From positions 480,559,617 to 480,623,616 of the forward strand of contig NC_057864.1 in NCBI RefSeq assembly GCF_019393635.1: a DNA stretch of 64,000 nt, given 5' to 3'. The notes beneath the pieces were generated by a model. That model did no database searches and was not told the DNA's origin. It saw nothing but the letters and a program-made list of their open reading frames with translations. The DNA comes from Dromiciops gliroides (lineage: Eukaryota; Chordata; Mammalia; Microbiotheria; Microbiotheriidae). The first letter of the stretch is position 1; the number at the start of each line of letters is the position of its first letter. Positions 47,106 through 58,789 of this stretch are shown here, piece by piece. The translations under genes were made by a program, and so were the position numbers.

Positions 47106-49130
47106 AATTTATAAAGCACCTACTATGTGATAGGTATTGTGCTAAGCATTAGGAATACAAAGAAAGGCAAAAACCAGTCCCTGTTCAAGGAGCTGAAAGT
47201 CTAATGGGAAAGACATGCTGACAATTATGTACAAACAAGATATGGACAGGATAAACCAGAAATGACCAAGAGACAGGAGGCACTAGCATTGGGAGGAGAT
47301 TGAGAAAGTCTTCTTGTCAAAGGTGAGATTTTAGGTAGGACTTGAAGGAGGTCAGGAAATCCAGGAGGTAGAACATTCCTCGCTTGGGGGATGGCCAGTG
47401 AAAACTCCTGGACCCAAGAGAGCAGCCAGGAGGTCAGTGTCACTGGCTTCTGCAGAGTTTGTGGGGAAGATTGGAAAGGTCGGGGTGGGGAGGGTACATT
47501 AGCTTATGAAGGATGTTGAATGCCAGCGGATGTTATATTTGATACTGGAGGCAATAGGGAGCCATGGGAGTCTTTTGAGTAGAGAGGTGACATGGTCAGA
47601 CCTGCACTTTAGGAAGATCAGTTTGACAGCTGAGTGGAGTGGGCAAAGACTTGAGGTAGGGAGACCAACTAGCAGCTATTGTAAAAGTTCAGGTGTGAAG
47701 TGATGGGGACCTGCAGTATCCAAGGAGAGAAGGGAGTGTTTATGCGAGATGCTCCTAAGGAAGAAAGGGCAGGGCTTGGCACCAGATTGGATATGGGGGA
47801 GGGGGTGAGAGAGAATGAGGAGTCAAGGATGACATCCAGGCTGTGAGCCTAGGTGACTTAGTGTGGGCAGAGGGAAGATAATTTTGTTTTTTGGGGTTTT
47901 TTGCAAGGCAATTGGGGTTAAGTGACTTGCCAAGGGTCACACAGCTAGTAAGTGTTAATTGTCTAAGGCCAGATTTGAACTCAGGTCCTCCTCAATCCAG
48001 GGCCAGTGCTCTATCCACTGTGCCACCTAGCTGCCCCAGGGAAGATCATTTTGAACCTGTTGAGTTTTGAACATTTTGATTTTAAGATATCTATGGTTCA
48101 TCCAGTTTGAGATGTCTATAGACTGTTGGAGGAGAGAGACTGGAGGTCAGGAGAGAAGTTAGATATAGAAAAGTAGATTTGAGAATCATCAGCACAGAAA
48201 TGATCATGGGATGGATGGGAACTTATGACATCACCAAGTGAAATAGTATAGAGGGATGAGAGAAGAGGACCCAGGACAGAGCCCTGTGGGGTCCCCTTGG
48301 TTAGTGAGCATAACCTGGATGGAGATCAAAGCAAAGGAAACTGAGAACAGACAGGGAGGAGAACTGGGAGAAAGCAGGGTCACAACAACCTAGAGAGGAG
48401 AGAACATCAAGAAGAAGAGGATGAATGACAATGCCAATGGCAGCAGAGAGGTCAGCAAGGATGGGGAATGAGCAAAGACCATTAGATTTGGCATTTAGGA
48501 GATCACCAAAGACTTTAGAGGGAGTATTTTAGTTGAATGATGAGGTAGGAAGCCAGACTGTAGAGTGATAAGAAGAGAGAGGAAAGGAAGCGGAGACATT
48601 CATTGTAGATGGTCTTTTCAAGGAATTTAACCATGAAAAGGAAAAGACACATAGGATGATAACCAGCAGGGGTGGATGAATAAAGCAAGTGAGAGTGTTT
48701 TGAAGATGGGGGAGGACATGAGTGCTTTAGCAGGAAGCAGAGAAACAGCAAGTAGACAGAGAGGAAAGAATGAAGATAAGAAAGTGAGGGTGGTAGAGTC
48801 AGCAGTCTGCTGGAGAATAGAATGATATCCCCTCTGCATAAAGAAGGGTTTGCTTTGCCAAGGAGAAGGTCCATCTCTTTATTCGAGACAGGGGTGAAAG
48901 AGGAGAGGGTGTCAGAGGGCATCTGAGTGATGTGACATGAGGAAGAAGAGAGAAGAGGGAACTCACAGTGAATGCAATTGTATCTGTGAAATGTGAAGGA
49001 AAATTCTCAGTTGGGGGTGGGGGACAGGGAGTTATGGTAGGCACATAGGGCATTGAATGCTAAGGTGAGGAGTTTGCACTTTTTTTGTAGGCAGAGGGAA
49101 ACCATTGAAGAGTCTTGAAGAGGGAAGTTA
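47105..49130 (-). mobile_element. long L2 (CR1-clade) LINE with reverse transcriptase remnant
   Basis: On the minus strand, 48700-48515 reads ...YHPMCLFLFMVKFLEKTIYNECLRF..., matching the NYRPISLL...KxLEKxxxN start of a CR1/L2 reverse transcriptase. At 48300-48200 the CAGGACAGAGCCCTGTGGGG block is the reversed PQGSVLG motif region. The reversed 3' end (CCTACTATGTGATAGGTATT) is at about 47118. About 2 kb with a SINE at 47887; many breaks. Confidence 0.8.
47887..48037 (-). mobile_element. tRNA-derived SINE, type B
   Basis: Flanked by AGGGAAGATAATTTTG and AGGGAAGATCATTTTG. Confidence 0.94.
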
Positions 49131-49134
49131 CATG

Positions 49135-49490
49135 ATCAAAGATGGACAACAATACAAATCTTTAGACTTTGGCCAAAAGGTGCCAGATTGGTCCTTCACA
49201 TCTGCACACACATAGTTCCTTCTTTGAACAGGAAAACCAGGGGTGGAGGTGACAGGGAAGCAAATTTAGATTGGACATTAAGAAAAGTTGCTGAAAATTA
49301 GAACTATTGAAATGTCTGATGGGCTGCCTCAGAAGGTGGAGGGGTTTTCCCATGCTGAAAGTCTTCAAGCAAAGTAGATAACCACTGGTTGGATATTTTG
49401 TAGAAGGGATGATTTTTTTCAGGCATCAGTTAGACTAAATGACTCCAGGTCAGTTTTCAAATTCTGGGATTCTTTCTCGCAGAGTGCTTT
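49135..49490 (+). mobile_element. L3/CR1-like LINE 3' end
   Basis: GGCTGCCTCAGAAGGTGGAG, GTCTTCAAGCAAAGTAGATA and AAATTCTGGGATTCTT follow the CR1 tail order. Confidence 0.7.
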
Positions 49491-49542
49491 CGGTGCCATG
49501 GCCTTTGTTCTGAGATTTCCAGACATCCTTCTTCCTACCCTG

Positions 49543-49559
49543 CCCCCCCCCCCCCCCGG
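49543..49559. repeat. poly(C) run
   Basis: Run of C interrupted only at its left edge. Confidence 0.9.
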
Positions 49560-49639
49560 CGTCTTCTCTGCTCCCACTCCCCAGGACCAGGAGGACATGA
49601 CAATGTGGCTTCCTGACCTTGTTGCTCCCAACTCAATAA

Positions 49640-50095
49640 ATTCCAGGGGACTCCTATTGCCTTTTTTGGAGCTTTTAAAGCCTTTTGCAACCTGGCCCCA
49701 ACTTCCCTTCTTAGTCTGATTACATTCTCCTTATTGTACTCTCTGGTCTGGTCAAACTGTCCTTCACTCCATGTCTTGTCTCTGTGCCTTCTTCACAATG
49801 GCCTCTGGCATGCCTGGAATGCAATCCCTCCCCAGATCGATCTGCTCAAGCACAATCTACTACACGAAGCCCTTCCTGGTCCTCCCAGCAGCTGTCGCCC
49901 TCCTTTCCAAAATTGCTTTGTGTGCATTCTGTACATATGTGTGTGTGGATAAATATGTATAGGAACACATCATCTCCATCAGAATGTATACTCCTTGATA
50001 TCAGGGACTATTTTACCTTTGTCTTTGTATCTACAGCCCCTAGCACAGTGTAAGGAGTATACTAAGCATTTCTTAAGTGCTCTTTGATTGACACA
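49640..50095 (+). mobile_element. L2 LINE 3' region
   Basis: TTTTGCAACCTGGCCCCAAC, GGCATGCCTGGAATGCAATC, then CAGCCCCTAGCACAGTGTAA. Confidence 0.75.
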
Positions 50096-50830
50096 TCGTG
50101 GGTGCTTCATGGGTGTTTGTTAATGGGTAGATAGCTTGATGCCTAAACCTGTCCTGGCAAGCACTGTGGGATGACTCCCCTGAAACTGGTATAAGAAAGA
50201 ATAGGACTGAGAGAAGGTCCAGGATGAAGAGTGGCAAGGGCAAGGGCAAGGGCAAGGGCAGAGAGACAAGATTAAGCTCCATTGTGTGTTGGAGAAAATC
50301 GTCTGTGTGCATCTGCATGAATATGTGGGAGGCCGGGCATGGGCACAGATCAAGCTCAGGTGGGAGGCTGCAAAGGTCTTGGGACTTGCCCAAGTTCAAA
50401 AGTTGGCCCTTTCTCCACTTGCCCTGATGTAACCCCAGTCCCAAATAACCCTGAAGCAGACAGGGAGATGGATAATAATTAGAGGTTGCACCTTCCCACG
50501 GATCATGCCTCCGCTTGCCAAAGCTGTTTCAATTGGAGACTCCAGCCAGCTTCCAAACAAGAGAGGGTTGATCCCCTAGACCACAGGGCAGAGCTCTGGC
50601 GCTGATCCTGCCTTGTCTCCAGCAGGAAATGGGGGAGCCAGACCAAGGCTGAGATTCAGGAGGCTCCATGGGACAGTCATACCCGTTTCATTACCTTTGA
50701 AGCATTTAACAACGTTCTCAAGGAGGAAAAAAACCACCTTTTGAGCAAGATAACATAGATAGTCCCTGTGGCTTCACACATTTTATCCAGATAATCTGGA
50801 AAGAGTTTTAATAATTCAGAAAAACTAATA
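50096..50830. other. single-copy DNA with (GGCAAG)n
   Basis: A hexamer run GGCAAG x5 is at 50231-50260. Nothing else recognised in about 730 bp. Confidence 0.4.
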
Positions 50831-51480
50831 ATCAAGAAGCATTTGTTAAGCACTTATTGGGTGCCATGAACTAAAAATACAAACACAAAAGGGAAACAGT
50901 CCCTACCTTCAAGGAGTTTCCAAATAGTTAGAGGAGATTTATACATATGTTTATCTATACACACATGTATAGATATACATATGTGTATACACACTCATGT
51001 GTATATGCACAATAAAAATGTGCATGTGTACAAACAATACACCTACCCATGCATTCATATACAATGGAATATGTGTGTGCACATGTGCATATACACAGAC
51101 AACACTCATACATGTATATATACACACGTCCATCCATCCATATATACATGGAGAGGAGGGAGAAGGACAAGGGGAGAGAGTGGAGGAAGGATAAACCAGG
51201 AGGAGAGGTCCAGGCAAAGTGCTAGGAGAAATTCAAGGATGGAGGGGTCACTTTCATTAGGTCAGGGTTGGGGAGGGGGTGTGGCAGACAGGAATCAAGG
51301 AAAGCTTCATGGAAATATAATGCTGAGCCTTGAAGGAAGGGAGGGACGTCAGTTGAGGGACAAACTTGTGATTGGGGCATGGTGGAATGCGGATTTCATT
51401 CCAGACACAGAGAGCAAGGACAAAGCCATGGGGATGGGAGAGGTTAGAACCAAAACAAGAGATCGTGAGCATGGAATCTG
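50830..51480 (-). mobile_element. L2 LINE 3' region, with internal microsatellite
   Basis: AAGCACTTATTGGGTGCCAT at the left, GAGCCTTGAAGGAAGGGAGG and GAGAGCAAGGACAAAGCCAT at the right. Alternating TA/CA/TG repeats fill 50940-51150. Confidence 0.7.
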
Positions 51481-51499
51481 GCAGGAACACTGAGTAAAC

Positions 51500-51680
51500 A
51501 GGACCATGAATCTGGAGCTGGACGTGACCTCAGAGGCCATCTGATCCAGCCCCCTCATTTTACAGATGTGGAAATTGAGGCCCAAGGTTGTGAAGTAACT
51601 TACTCAAGGTCCCACAGGTAGTAAGCATTGGAGGCAACATTTGAACCCAAGTCTTGTATTCCAGAGACTAAAGTAGGTGT
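51500..51680 (-). mobile_element. MIR-type SINE
   Basis: CTCATTTTACAGATGTGGAA, GTCCCACAGGTAGTAAGCAT and TTTGAACCCAAGTCTTG. Confidence 0.7.
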
Positions 51681-51734
51681 TAAGTGCAGAATGCCAGGGT
51701 CTGATGTGTACTTAATTAATTAAGTTAAATTACA

Positions 51735-52525
51735 TTAAATTTATTTATTTATTTATTTATAGACAGTATCTTATTTTTTTCCAATTACATGTAAAGACAT
51801 TTTCAGCATTCATTTTTGTTTTTGTTTTTGTTTTTATTTTTTTAGTGAGGCAATTGGGGTTAAGTGACTTGCCCAGGGTCACACAGCTAGTAAGTGTTAA
51901 GTGTCTGAGGCCGGATTTGAACTCAGGTACTCCTGACTCCAGGGCTGGTGCTCTATCCACTGTGCCACCTAGCTGCCCCCAGCATTCATTTTAAATAAAA
52001 TTTTGAGTTCCAAATTTTTCTCTCTCCTTCTCCCCTCCCTAAGACAGCAAGCAATTTGATATAGGTTACACGTGGACAAGTATGTAAAACATTTCCACAT
52101 TAGTCATGTTGTGAAAGAAGAAACAGAACAAAAGGAAAAAAAAAACATGAAAAAACTCAAATAGAGTGGAACTAGTATGTTTCAATCTGCCTTCAGAATC
52201 TACAGTTCTTTTTCTGGATGTGGAGAACATTTTCCCTCATGAGTCCTTTGGAATTATCTCGGGTCATTGCACTGCTGACAAGAGCTAAGTCTATCACAGT
52301 TGATCATCACACAACGTGGCTGTTATTGTGTACAGTGTTCTTCAGGTCCTGCTCACTTCACTTAGCATCAGTCCACTTAAGTCTTTTCAGGTTGTTCTGA
52401 AATCTGCCTGCTCATCATTCTTATAGCACAATTGTATTCCATTACATTCATGGTTGTTCAGCCATTCATTCCCCAATTGATGGGCAGTCCCTCAATGCTC
52501 AATTCTTTGCCATGTGTCCTTTATT
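51735..52525 (-). mobile_element. L1 3'UTR and ORF2 end, split by a SINE
   Basis: Starts with an (ATTT)n run (51741-51762). It continues with AATTACATGTAAAGACATTT, TTTTTCTGGATGTGGAGAAC and the reversed ORF2 end CAGCCATTCATTCCCCAATT. Confidence 0.88.
51838..51980 (-). mobile_element. tRNA-derived SINE, type B
   Basis: Flanked by CAGCATTCATTTT on both sides. Confidence 0.95.
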
Positions 52526-52840
52526 TAATAGGCAGTGGGGAACCACTGAGGACTAGTGGATAGGAGAGAGACATGATGAGAGAGCTACAGGTAGATAAAA
52601 AGGTTATACATGTCTCAAGAGTGTCCTGGACTGAGGCTCTTCGACCTTGGCTAGAGTGTGCTTTGGCTGATTGTACTTCCATGCCCCCGCCCCCATCATG
52701 CTCATCTAAGTCCTTCCTGAAAACAGTATATGGAAAAACATACAGAATGAAAATACTTTTGGAAATTTAACCTCTGAATCAAGTGTTATGGGGATTCCTA
52801 ATAAAGAAGCTTCTTCTACCAATGCAGAGAAACATCTATT
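52526..52840. other. L2-like scrap then unassigned sequence
   Basis: GGGGAACCACTGAGGACTAG resembles an L2 piece; the rest is unassigned. Confidence 0.35.
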
Positions 52841-52844
52841 CCCC

Positions 52845-53105
52845 TAGACAACTAGGGAGAGCTGCAGTGCCTAAAGTACTGGGTCTGGAGTCAGAAAGAC
52901 CCGAGTTCAAATCCAGTCTCAGACACTTCTAGCTGTGTGACCCTGGGAAAGTTGTTTAACCTCTGTTTGCCTCAATTTCCTTGATTATAAAATGAAGATA
53001 ATACCTTGCAGGGTTGTTGTGAGGATCAAATGAGATAATATTTGTCATGGGCTTAGTGAAATGCCTGGCACATAGTAGGTGATTAATAAACGCTTATTCC
53101 CATCC
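52845..53105 (+). mobile_element. CORE-SINE with L2-type tail
   Basis: GAGTTCAAATCCAGTCTCAG, GGTTGTTGTGAGGATCAAAT and CCTGGCACATAGTAGGTGAT in the order of a MIR/THER/MON-like element. Confidence 0.8.
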
Positions 53106-53301
53106 ATGATTCCAGTTTTAGCCTAGAGAGCTCTCTGATGGTACTGTCTGATGTCCAGGGTCTTACTGCTGCCAGTATGTATCTGAGGCAGGATTTGAAC
53201 CCAGGTCTTCTTGACTCCAAAGTCAGCTCTAACTTTTGTTTTTGTTTTTTAGTTTTTTGTCTTTTGTTTTGTGGGGCAATGAAGGTTAAGTGACTTGCCC
53301 A

Positions 53302-53669
53302 GGGGCTAAAATTCTAGCTAAACTGTCTAAAATATCTAATGAGTGGTCGCCAATAAATTATAAGCTTTAGCAAGAGTTAGACTTTTAAGCATTTATTAAG
53401 GAGAATAAGAATTTGGTAAAGAGAGAGAAAAAGGCCTAGATTCCTATCTATTAAAGGGAGAGCACATTTTTAGCTCCCGTCTCCGCCAGAGTCCAGAGGA
53501 AAGAGCGCGAGACTGAGCGCCAGTCTCTTCCTTCCTCCTCCCACTAGTCCGCGTCACTTCCTGACTCCTGAAGAAAAGACTCCTGGTCTTGCCCTCAAAG
53601 ACCTTCGCCTCATGGGCAGAACTCTTCTACAGTAAGTATCCAGCAGGTGGCGTTATTCCAATCGTTACA
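53302..53669 (-). repeat. 3' LTR of the retroviral element
   Basis: Same sequence as 56651-57023 apart from its outer edge. AATAAA is present on the minus strand (CTTAATAAATGCTT). The polypurine tract adjoins it. Confidence 0.93.
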
Positions 53670-56650
53670 GTCCCCCCTGTTGTTCCTCAAGAAACAAAAT
53701 GTTTCCTTGACGGAACAGTAAAAAGAATATAATAACTATTGCTAACTAATAATATGTGAACAACAATATAGAAAAGGAAGAGAGGAAAGTTTTGTTCAGA
53801 GGGGCGATTTTTTTTTTTTTTTTGTCCTCATGAACCGACGCTTTGACATTAGTCTTGCAAAGGGAGGGCCTCTGCAGAGAGTACATGTTACAGATGGTGT
53901 ATATTATAACAGAAAGAGAAAAAAACCAACAAAAAGAACAAATCAAAACTGTTCATTTAAAGTCTCTGAAAGTCTTTTCTCAGATGTCCTCTAGGTGTAG
54001 TCGTGGAATGGAAGTCTTTTCAGGGGTTGATGTGTGGATGCTGGTAATCAGCCAGGAAAATTTCCTACAAAATTGAGCTTAACACAACTTTAAAATAGCT
54101 TTGTCAATAATCAAATCAAACAATGAAAGTTCTCAAAAACATGTCTAAGGGAATTCAGAATCTTAGTTGTTACACATGAAACATATAATAAAACAAAAAT
54201 TGAACCATTCTTTAAAATTATAATATTACTATAGTCCCCCCCTTATGGAGGGTAATTGAGAAGACAATTGCTGCGATATTAATTATTAAAAATAATTTTT
54301 TATCTTTGTTTCATCACTTTTTGCATCATCTGCCTAATTATCCTCATGCCATTATGAGAAATTAAAAAATCTAATATAATTGGTAACAGGTGTCAAGGCC
54401 AAATTCAACACTGTATTTATCATGACACCTGAGATAATTATGGGGGTTACCATAAAAGAAGAGAAATGATGGGATATGAGCATTCCCACACTTGAGCAAT
54501 ATGTACTGCCCATACAGTATGCCAGGCTTAAAATAGGTGGATGGAATATATGTCCATGCCACCAAACATATTGGAAGAAACTGAGTCAGACTTAATCAGA
54601 TGCATGGGATTGAGATGTCCATGGCATCAGGCATATAGGAGGGAGCATAGAAGCCAGGTGTAGAAGTGAGATGGGTGGGATGAATACTTCCAGCCATCTG
54701 TACAATATTGTGGGGAAAAAGAGAATAAAATATTAAACCAAGAGAATCCAACCTCAACATTTGTCAAAAGCCGTTCCCTCGGCCATACCTTGACTTCATG
54801 CATGTCTCCCCTCATGTGACAGTTCAGTGTCTGCTCTTGCATGTATTCCTCTTGTGATTGGATGGCATCTTGGCCAACTGGCATCTGATAACTCAGAATA
54901 AAGGCAATTAATGTCTTAAATGATAAGTTCCCATAATCCAAGTCTCATATGGATTTAAAAATTGAGGATAATAAATGATTGCAAAAAATGTGAATACATC
55001 TTGACTCAGAATATAATATATAATTATGCAACAATTTCAAATAATACCTTTTTTTTTACTTAGCATACAATTACTTTTTTGAAAAATCTGAACATATTTA
55101 AATACAAGTTAAAGCACAACACAATCTCAAAGACAACTTTTACAAATGTTCCCCTCTTTTTTTTTTTTTTTTGGAATATGCTTATCAAAAATAATACTTC
55201 TAGAATCAATTTACACTTGCCATGGCAACCAATTTGCCAGGGAAATGCTTTAAAGAGTTTGATCAAATAATCAGTTGAGAAAAACAAAAACAACTCAGAA
55301 TATGGGAGCACAATACTCCTAGAATTAACATTGTATTATGAAATCAAAACCATCTTGCAATTTTTCAAAATTAGATAGATAAACGAATAGAAGAAAATAC
55401 ACATGGAACAATAAAAAACAATGAAATTCAAACTAGGACTAAATGAATGTGAACTTAATATTAATAAGAGTATTATAAAATATAAACTTGATCACATGAC
55501 TATAAAAAGCTTTTACAAATATTCTCCTTGTTTTAAAAACTAAGTATAAGACACAATCTCAAAAGCATGAAAATCTCTATGAAAATAAACCCATTACCAT
55601 TAATTTCAAAATGTAGATGTAATAGCATAGAAATCCTATGTAACCTCTGAACTGATACAATTACTCTGAGTGAATTCAGAACACTTTTGATTCCGATATC
55701 TAAAATCCCCAATACTCATATCAATACCTTGCTGCTTACTTCTACATTCCTGTACAATATATACCCTTCCATGCCAAAAGAAGCAGAGTCTTGAACTATG
55801 TTGATGATTGTCATTCTTATTCAGCTTAAGTTTTTCTTCTTTAACCCCTCTATATTGTCTGTCGGGCTTTTCACCATACAAATGCTTTATAAGATTACTA
55901 ATGAAAGACAAAAGCAGGTTAGCAAAATTATGAACAAAACGAGCATATCTGGAATTTAAAGAGTTTTCTAAGATTGTCTCAAAAGCACAGCCAGGCTGGA
56001 GAAGGGCTGAGCCTGAAGCTGCAAATGTAGTTACAGAAAGTTGAGCATGCGCATCAGATCTCTGGACTTCCCAGGCAGGGGAAGTAATGGGCTTGGCCAT
56101 GGGAGGAGTAGAGGGTGGGGTCTGGGGAGGAGGGGAGGGACCAGAGCAATTTGAATCAGACTTGATTTTGAACTCAGGCCTGGATTCCTCTTCTCCCACT
56201 TTGCCTCTAGGTGCTAGGGGATTAAAAGCTTCTAGAGGGTGGGTCATTGCCTCCAGGCATGCAAAATTAAAGCAACAATTAGTGTTAGAACTGGGAAAAG
56301 CTGCAGGAATCTCTTCAGGCTTCTCTGAAAAAGCATGGTTGGGAGAGGGAGAGATATTTCCTTGTGTGAGTAAGTTGCTGGCTCTTTTAACAAAAATAAA
56401 AAGAAAAATAGAAAATCCACAAAAACAAAGCATTAACATGATCTTATCTCCCATTTGTCTGGTTAAACAGACTAAAATCAAAAATAGGGTAATTAGGGAG
56501 TTTAAAAGGTCCATTCGAAAAAATTTAAAGGAAAACACAGCCAGTGCGCCAGTACTTAGCAGTTAAAGGGAGAGGGAGGGGAAATTTCTTACCCAACCAG
56601 CAGATCAGAAGAAGACTGAGGGTTAGCTTTCCTCTTCGTGGTCAGCCATC

Positions 56651-57023
56651 TGTTAAGGGCTAAAATTCTAGCTAAACTGTCTAAAATATCTAATGAGTGG
56701 TCGCCAATAAATTATAAGCTTTAGCAAGAGTTAGACTTTTAAGCATTTATTAAGGAGAATAAGAATTTGGTAAAGAGAGAGAAAAAGGCCTAGATTCCTA
56801 TCTATTAAAGGGAGAGCACATTTTTAGCTCCCGTCTCCGCCAGAGTCCAGAGGAAAGAGCGCGAGACTGAGCGCCAGTCTCTTCCTTCCTCCTCCCACTA
56901 GTCCGCGTCACTTCCTGACTCCTGAAGAAAAGACTCCTGGTCTTGCCCTCAAAGACCTTCGCCTCATGGGCAGAACTCTTCTACAGTAAGTATCCAGCAG
57001 GTGGCGTTATTCCAATCGTTACA
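56651..57023 (-). repeat. 5' LTR of the retroviral element
   Basis: TGTTAAGGGC at the inner edge and ATCGTTACA at the outer edge (plus strand). The primer-binding-like site is at 56632-56649. Confidence 0.93.
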
Positions 57024-57174
57024 GTGTCAAGTGTCTGAGGTCAGATTTGAACTCAGGTCTTCCTGAATCCAGGGCCAGTGTTCTATCCACTGTGCCACCT
57101 AGCTGCCCCTAGCTCTAACTTTTAAAACACTCCGTCTCTACTCATAGGAACTATTCTGGAGAAACTTTAGTTCT

Positions 57175-57326
57175 TTTTTTTTTGTGTGTGTGTGAGGCAA
57201 TTGGGGTTAAGTGACTTGCCCAGGGTCACACAGCTAGTAAGTGTTAAGTGTCCGAGGCCGGATTTGAACTCAGGTACTCCTTACTCCAGGGCCAGTGCTC
57301 TATCCACTGTGCCACCTAGCTGCCCC
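57175..57326 (-). mobile_element. tRNA-derived SINE, type B
   Basis: Flanked by GAAACTTTAGTTC on both sides. Confidence 0.95.
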
Positions 57327-57454
57327 GAAACTTTAGTTCAAACAAATATGTAAATCACCCTATATTCCAAATGAGAAATTAGCTCCATCAGGAACTTCTC
57401 TTTACATGAAGAATTTAGCATCCACAGCTTCTAATTGTAACTTTATGCAACAGA

Positions 57455-57580
57455 GAAATTGTAAGCTCCTTGAGGGCAGGGACCGGCTTGCTTTTATCTT
57501 TGTATTCCTGGGACCCAGCACAGAGCCTGGCACAGACTCAGCATTTCATAAATGCTTGTTGATGGATTGATTGGATTATT
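57455..57580 (+). mobile_element. L2 LINE 3' end
   Basis: GCTCCTTGAGGGCAGGGACC and CAGCACAGAGCCTGGCACAG. Confidence 0.85.
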
Positions 57581-57685
57581 TTCCCTAGAGTCCACCTTGC
57601 TGCTAGAGCCTTCCCCTAGTTACTTTCTATCCACTGTGTATGAATCTTATATGTATCTATGTATGTACTTATATTTAGTGATATA

Positions 57686-57812
57686 CAGGGTGTCCCAAAA
57701 GTCTTGGTGCAGCTTAAAAGCTTACGGCTGAGGTTGGATTTGAACTCACAAAGATTAATCTTCATAACTTCAGGCTGGGCGGTCTATGCACTATGGCGCC
57801 ACCTAGCTGTTG
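57686..57812. mobile_element. mariner-like terminus joined to a SINE end
   Basis: CAGGGTGTCCCAAAAGTCTT at 57686-57705 is a mariner-type terminal repeat preceded by TA. It runs within 45 bp into a worn minus-strand SINE end (GGTTGGATTTGAACTCACAA to GCGCCACCTAGCTG). The opposite mariner end was not found. Confidence 0.5.
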
Positions 57813-57929
57813 TAGTAGCAATTTACATTCACTCAATCAGTGTCCAGGTCACAAAGTGGGGTTGTCTACACTGGCTCATTGGAATTAGAGCAATCTATCA
57901 ATCAATCACTGGGCAGCAAGCATTTATTT

Positions 57930-58430
57930 ATCTACTCATCATTTATTTATTTATTTGTTTGTTTGTTTATTTATTTATTCATTTATCTATCTATTTAATT
58001 TTTTTAATCATACGAGTATTTTATTATTTTCTAGTTACATGTAGAGATAGTTTTCAAAATTTGTTTTTTTTAAATAAGATTTCTAGTTCCAAATTTTTCT
58101 CTGAAATCTTCCTGCTCATCATTTCTTACAGCACAATAGTATTCCATTACATTCATTTACCACAACTTGTTTAGCCATTCCTCAATTGATAGGCAGCCCC
58201 TCCATTTCCAATTCTTAGCCACCACAAAAAGAGCAGCTATAAATATTTTTGTACATGTGGGTCCTTTTCCCTTTTTTATGATTTCTTTGGGATAAAGATC
58301 TAATAGTGGTATTACTGGGTCAAAGGGTATGCACAGTTTTATAGCCCTTTGGGCATACTTCCAAATCGCTCTCTAGAATGGTTGGATCAGTTCACAACTC
58401 CATCAACAATGCAGCAACAATGCAGCATTT
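57930..58430 (-). mobile_element. L1 3'UTR and ORF2 end
   Basis: (TTTA)n/(TTTG)n run at 57938-57995, then AGTTACATGTAGAGATAGTT, GTTTAGCCATTCCTCAATTG and GGTTGGATCAGTTCACAACT. Confidence 0.9.
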
Positions 58431-58785
58431 ATTAAAAATCCTATTGTGAGCCAGGCACTGTACTAGGCAAAGGGGGCACAAAAAACAGAAGTTAAACAGT
58501 CCCTACCTTGTAAAGGGAGACCATCTATACACATGTAAGCATATAGACACATGTATCAAGGAGCTTTTGTGGGGAAAGGCACTAGGAACTGGGATGACCC
58601 AAGACTGGAGAAGATGGACTTTGAGCTGAGCCCTGAAGGAAAGTCAGAATCCTAAGAGACCAAGGTGAGGAGGGAGTGAACTCCAGGTGTAGGGGATGGG
58701 AGTGCTGTGTATGAAGTAGAGTGGGAAGGCCAGTTTGGTTGGATTGTATTGTCCATGGGGGGGAGTCTGAAGGCAAGATGGAGCC
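58430..58785 (-). mobile_element. L2 LINE 3' region
   Basis: GTGAGCCAGGCACTGTACTA, GTCCCTACCTTGTAAAGGGA and GAGCTGAGCCCTGAAGGAAA. Confidence 0.75.
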
Positions 58786-58789
58786 AAAG

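Larger units (their letters stand above)
53302..57023 (-). mobile_element. young non-autonomous endogenous retrovirus with two LTRs
   Basis: The 3' LTR is at 53302-53669 and the 5' LTR at 56651-57023, read on the minus strand. By eye they show no difference over about 365 bp, so the insertion is recent on an evolutionary scale. Just inside the 3' LTR is a polypurine tract (AACAGGGGGGAC, minus strand). Just inside the 5' LTR is a primer-binding-like TGGCTGACCACGAAGAGG, closest to the 3' end of tRNA-Arg. The 3-kb interior has one long open stretch in the gag position (55636-56538) with a proline-rich middle and a C-terminal part whose spacing recalls a gag nucleocapsid zinc knuckle. No pol is recognisable. 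A second purine run like the tract lies near 54237-54245. A class I (gamma-like) assignment is suggested by the 4-bp duplication of the related solo LTR. It looks structurally whole at its ends but cannot supply its own enzymes. Confidence 0.88.
53246..57109 (-). mobile_element. tRNA-derived SINE, type A, split by a retroviral element
   Basis: The SINE tail half is at 53246-53301 and the head half at 57024-57109. The SINE's own target duplication AGCTCTAACTTTT lies outside both halves. The LTR element is therefore younger than this SINE. Confidence 0.92.
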
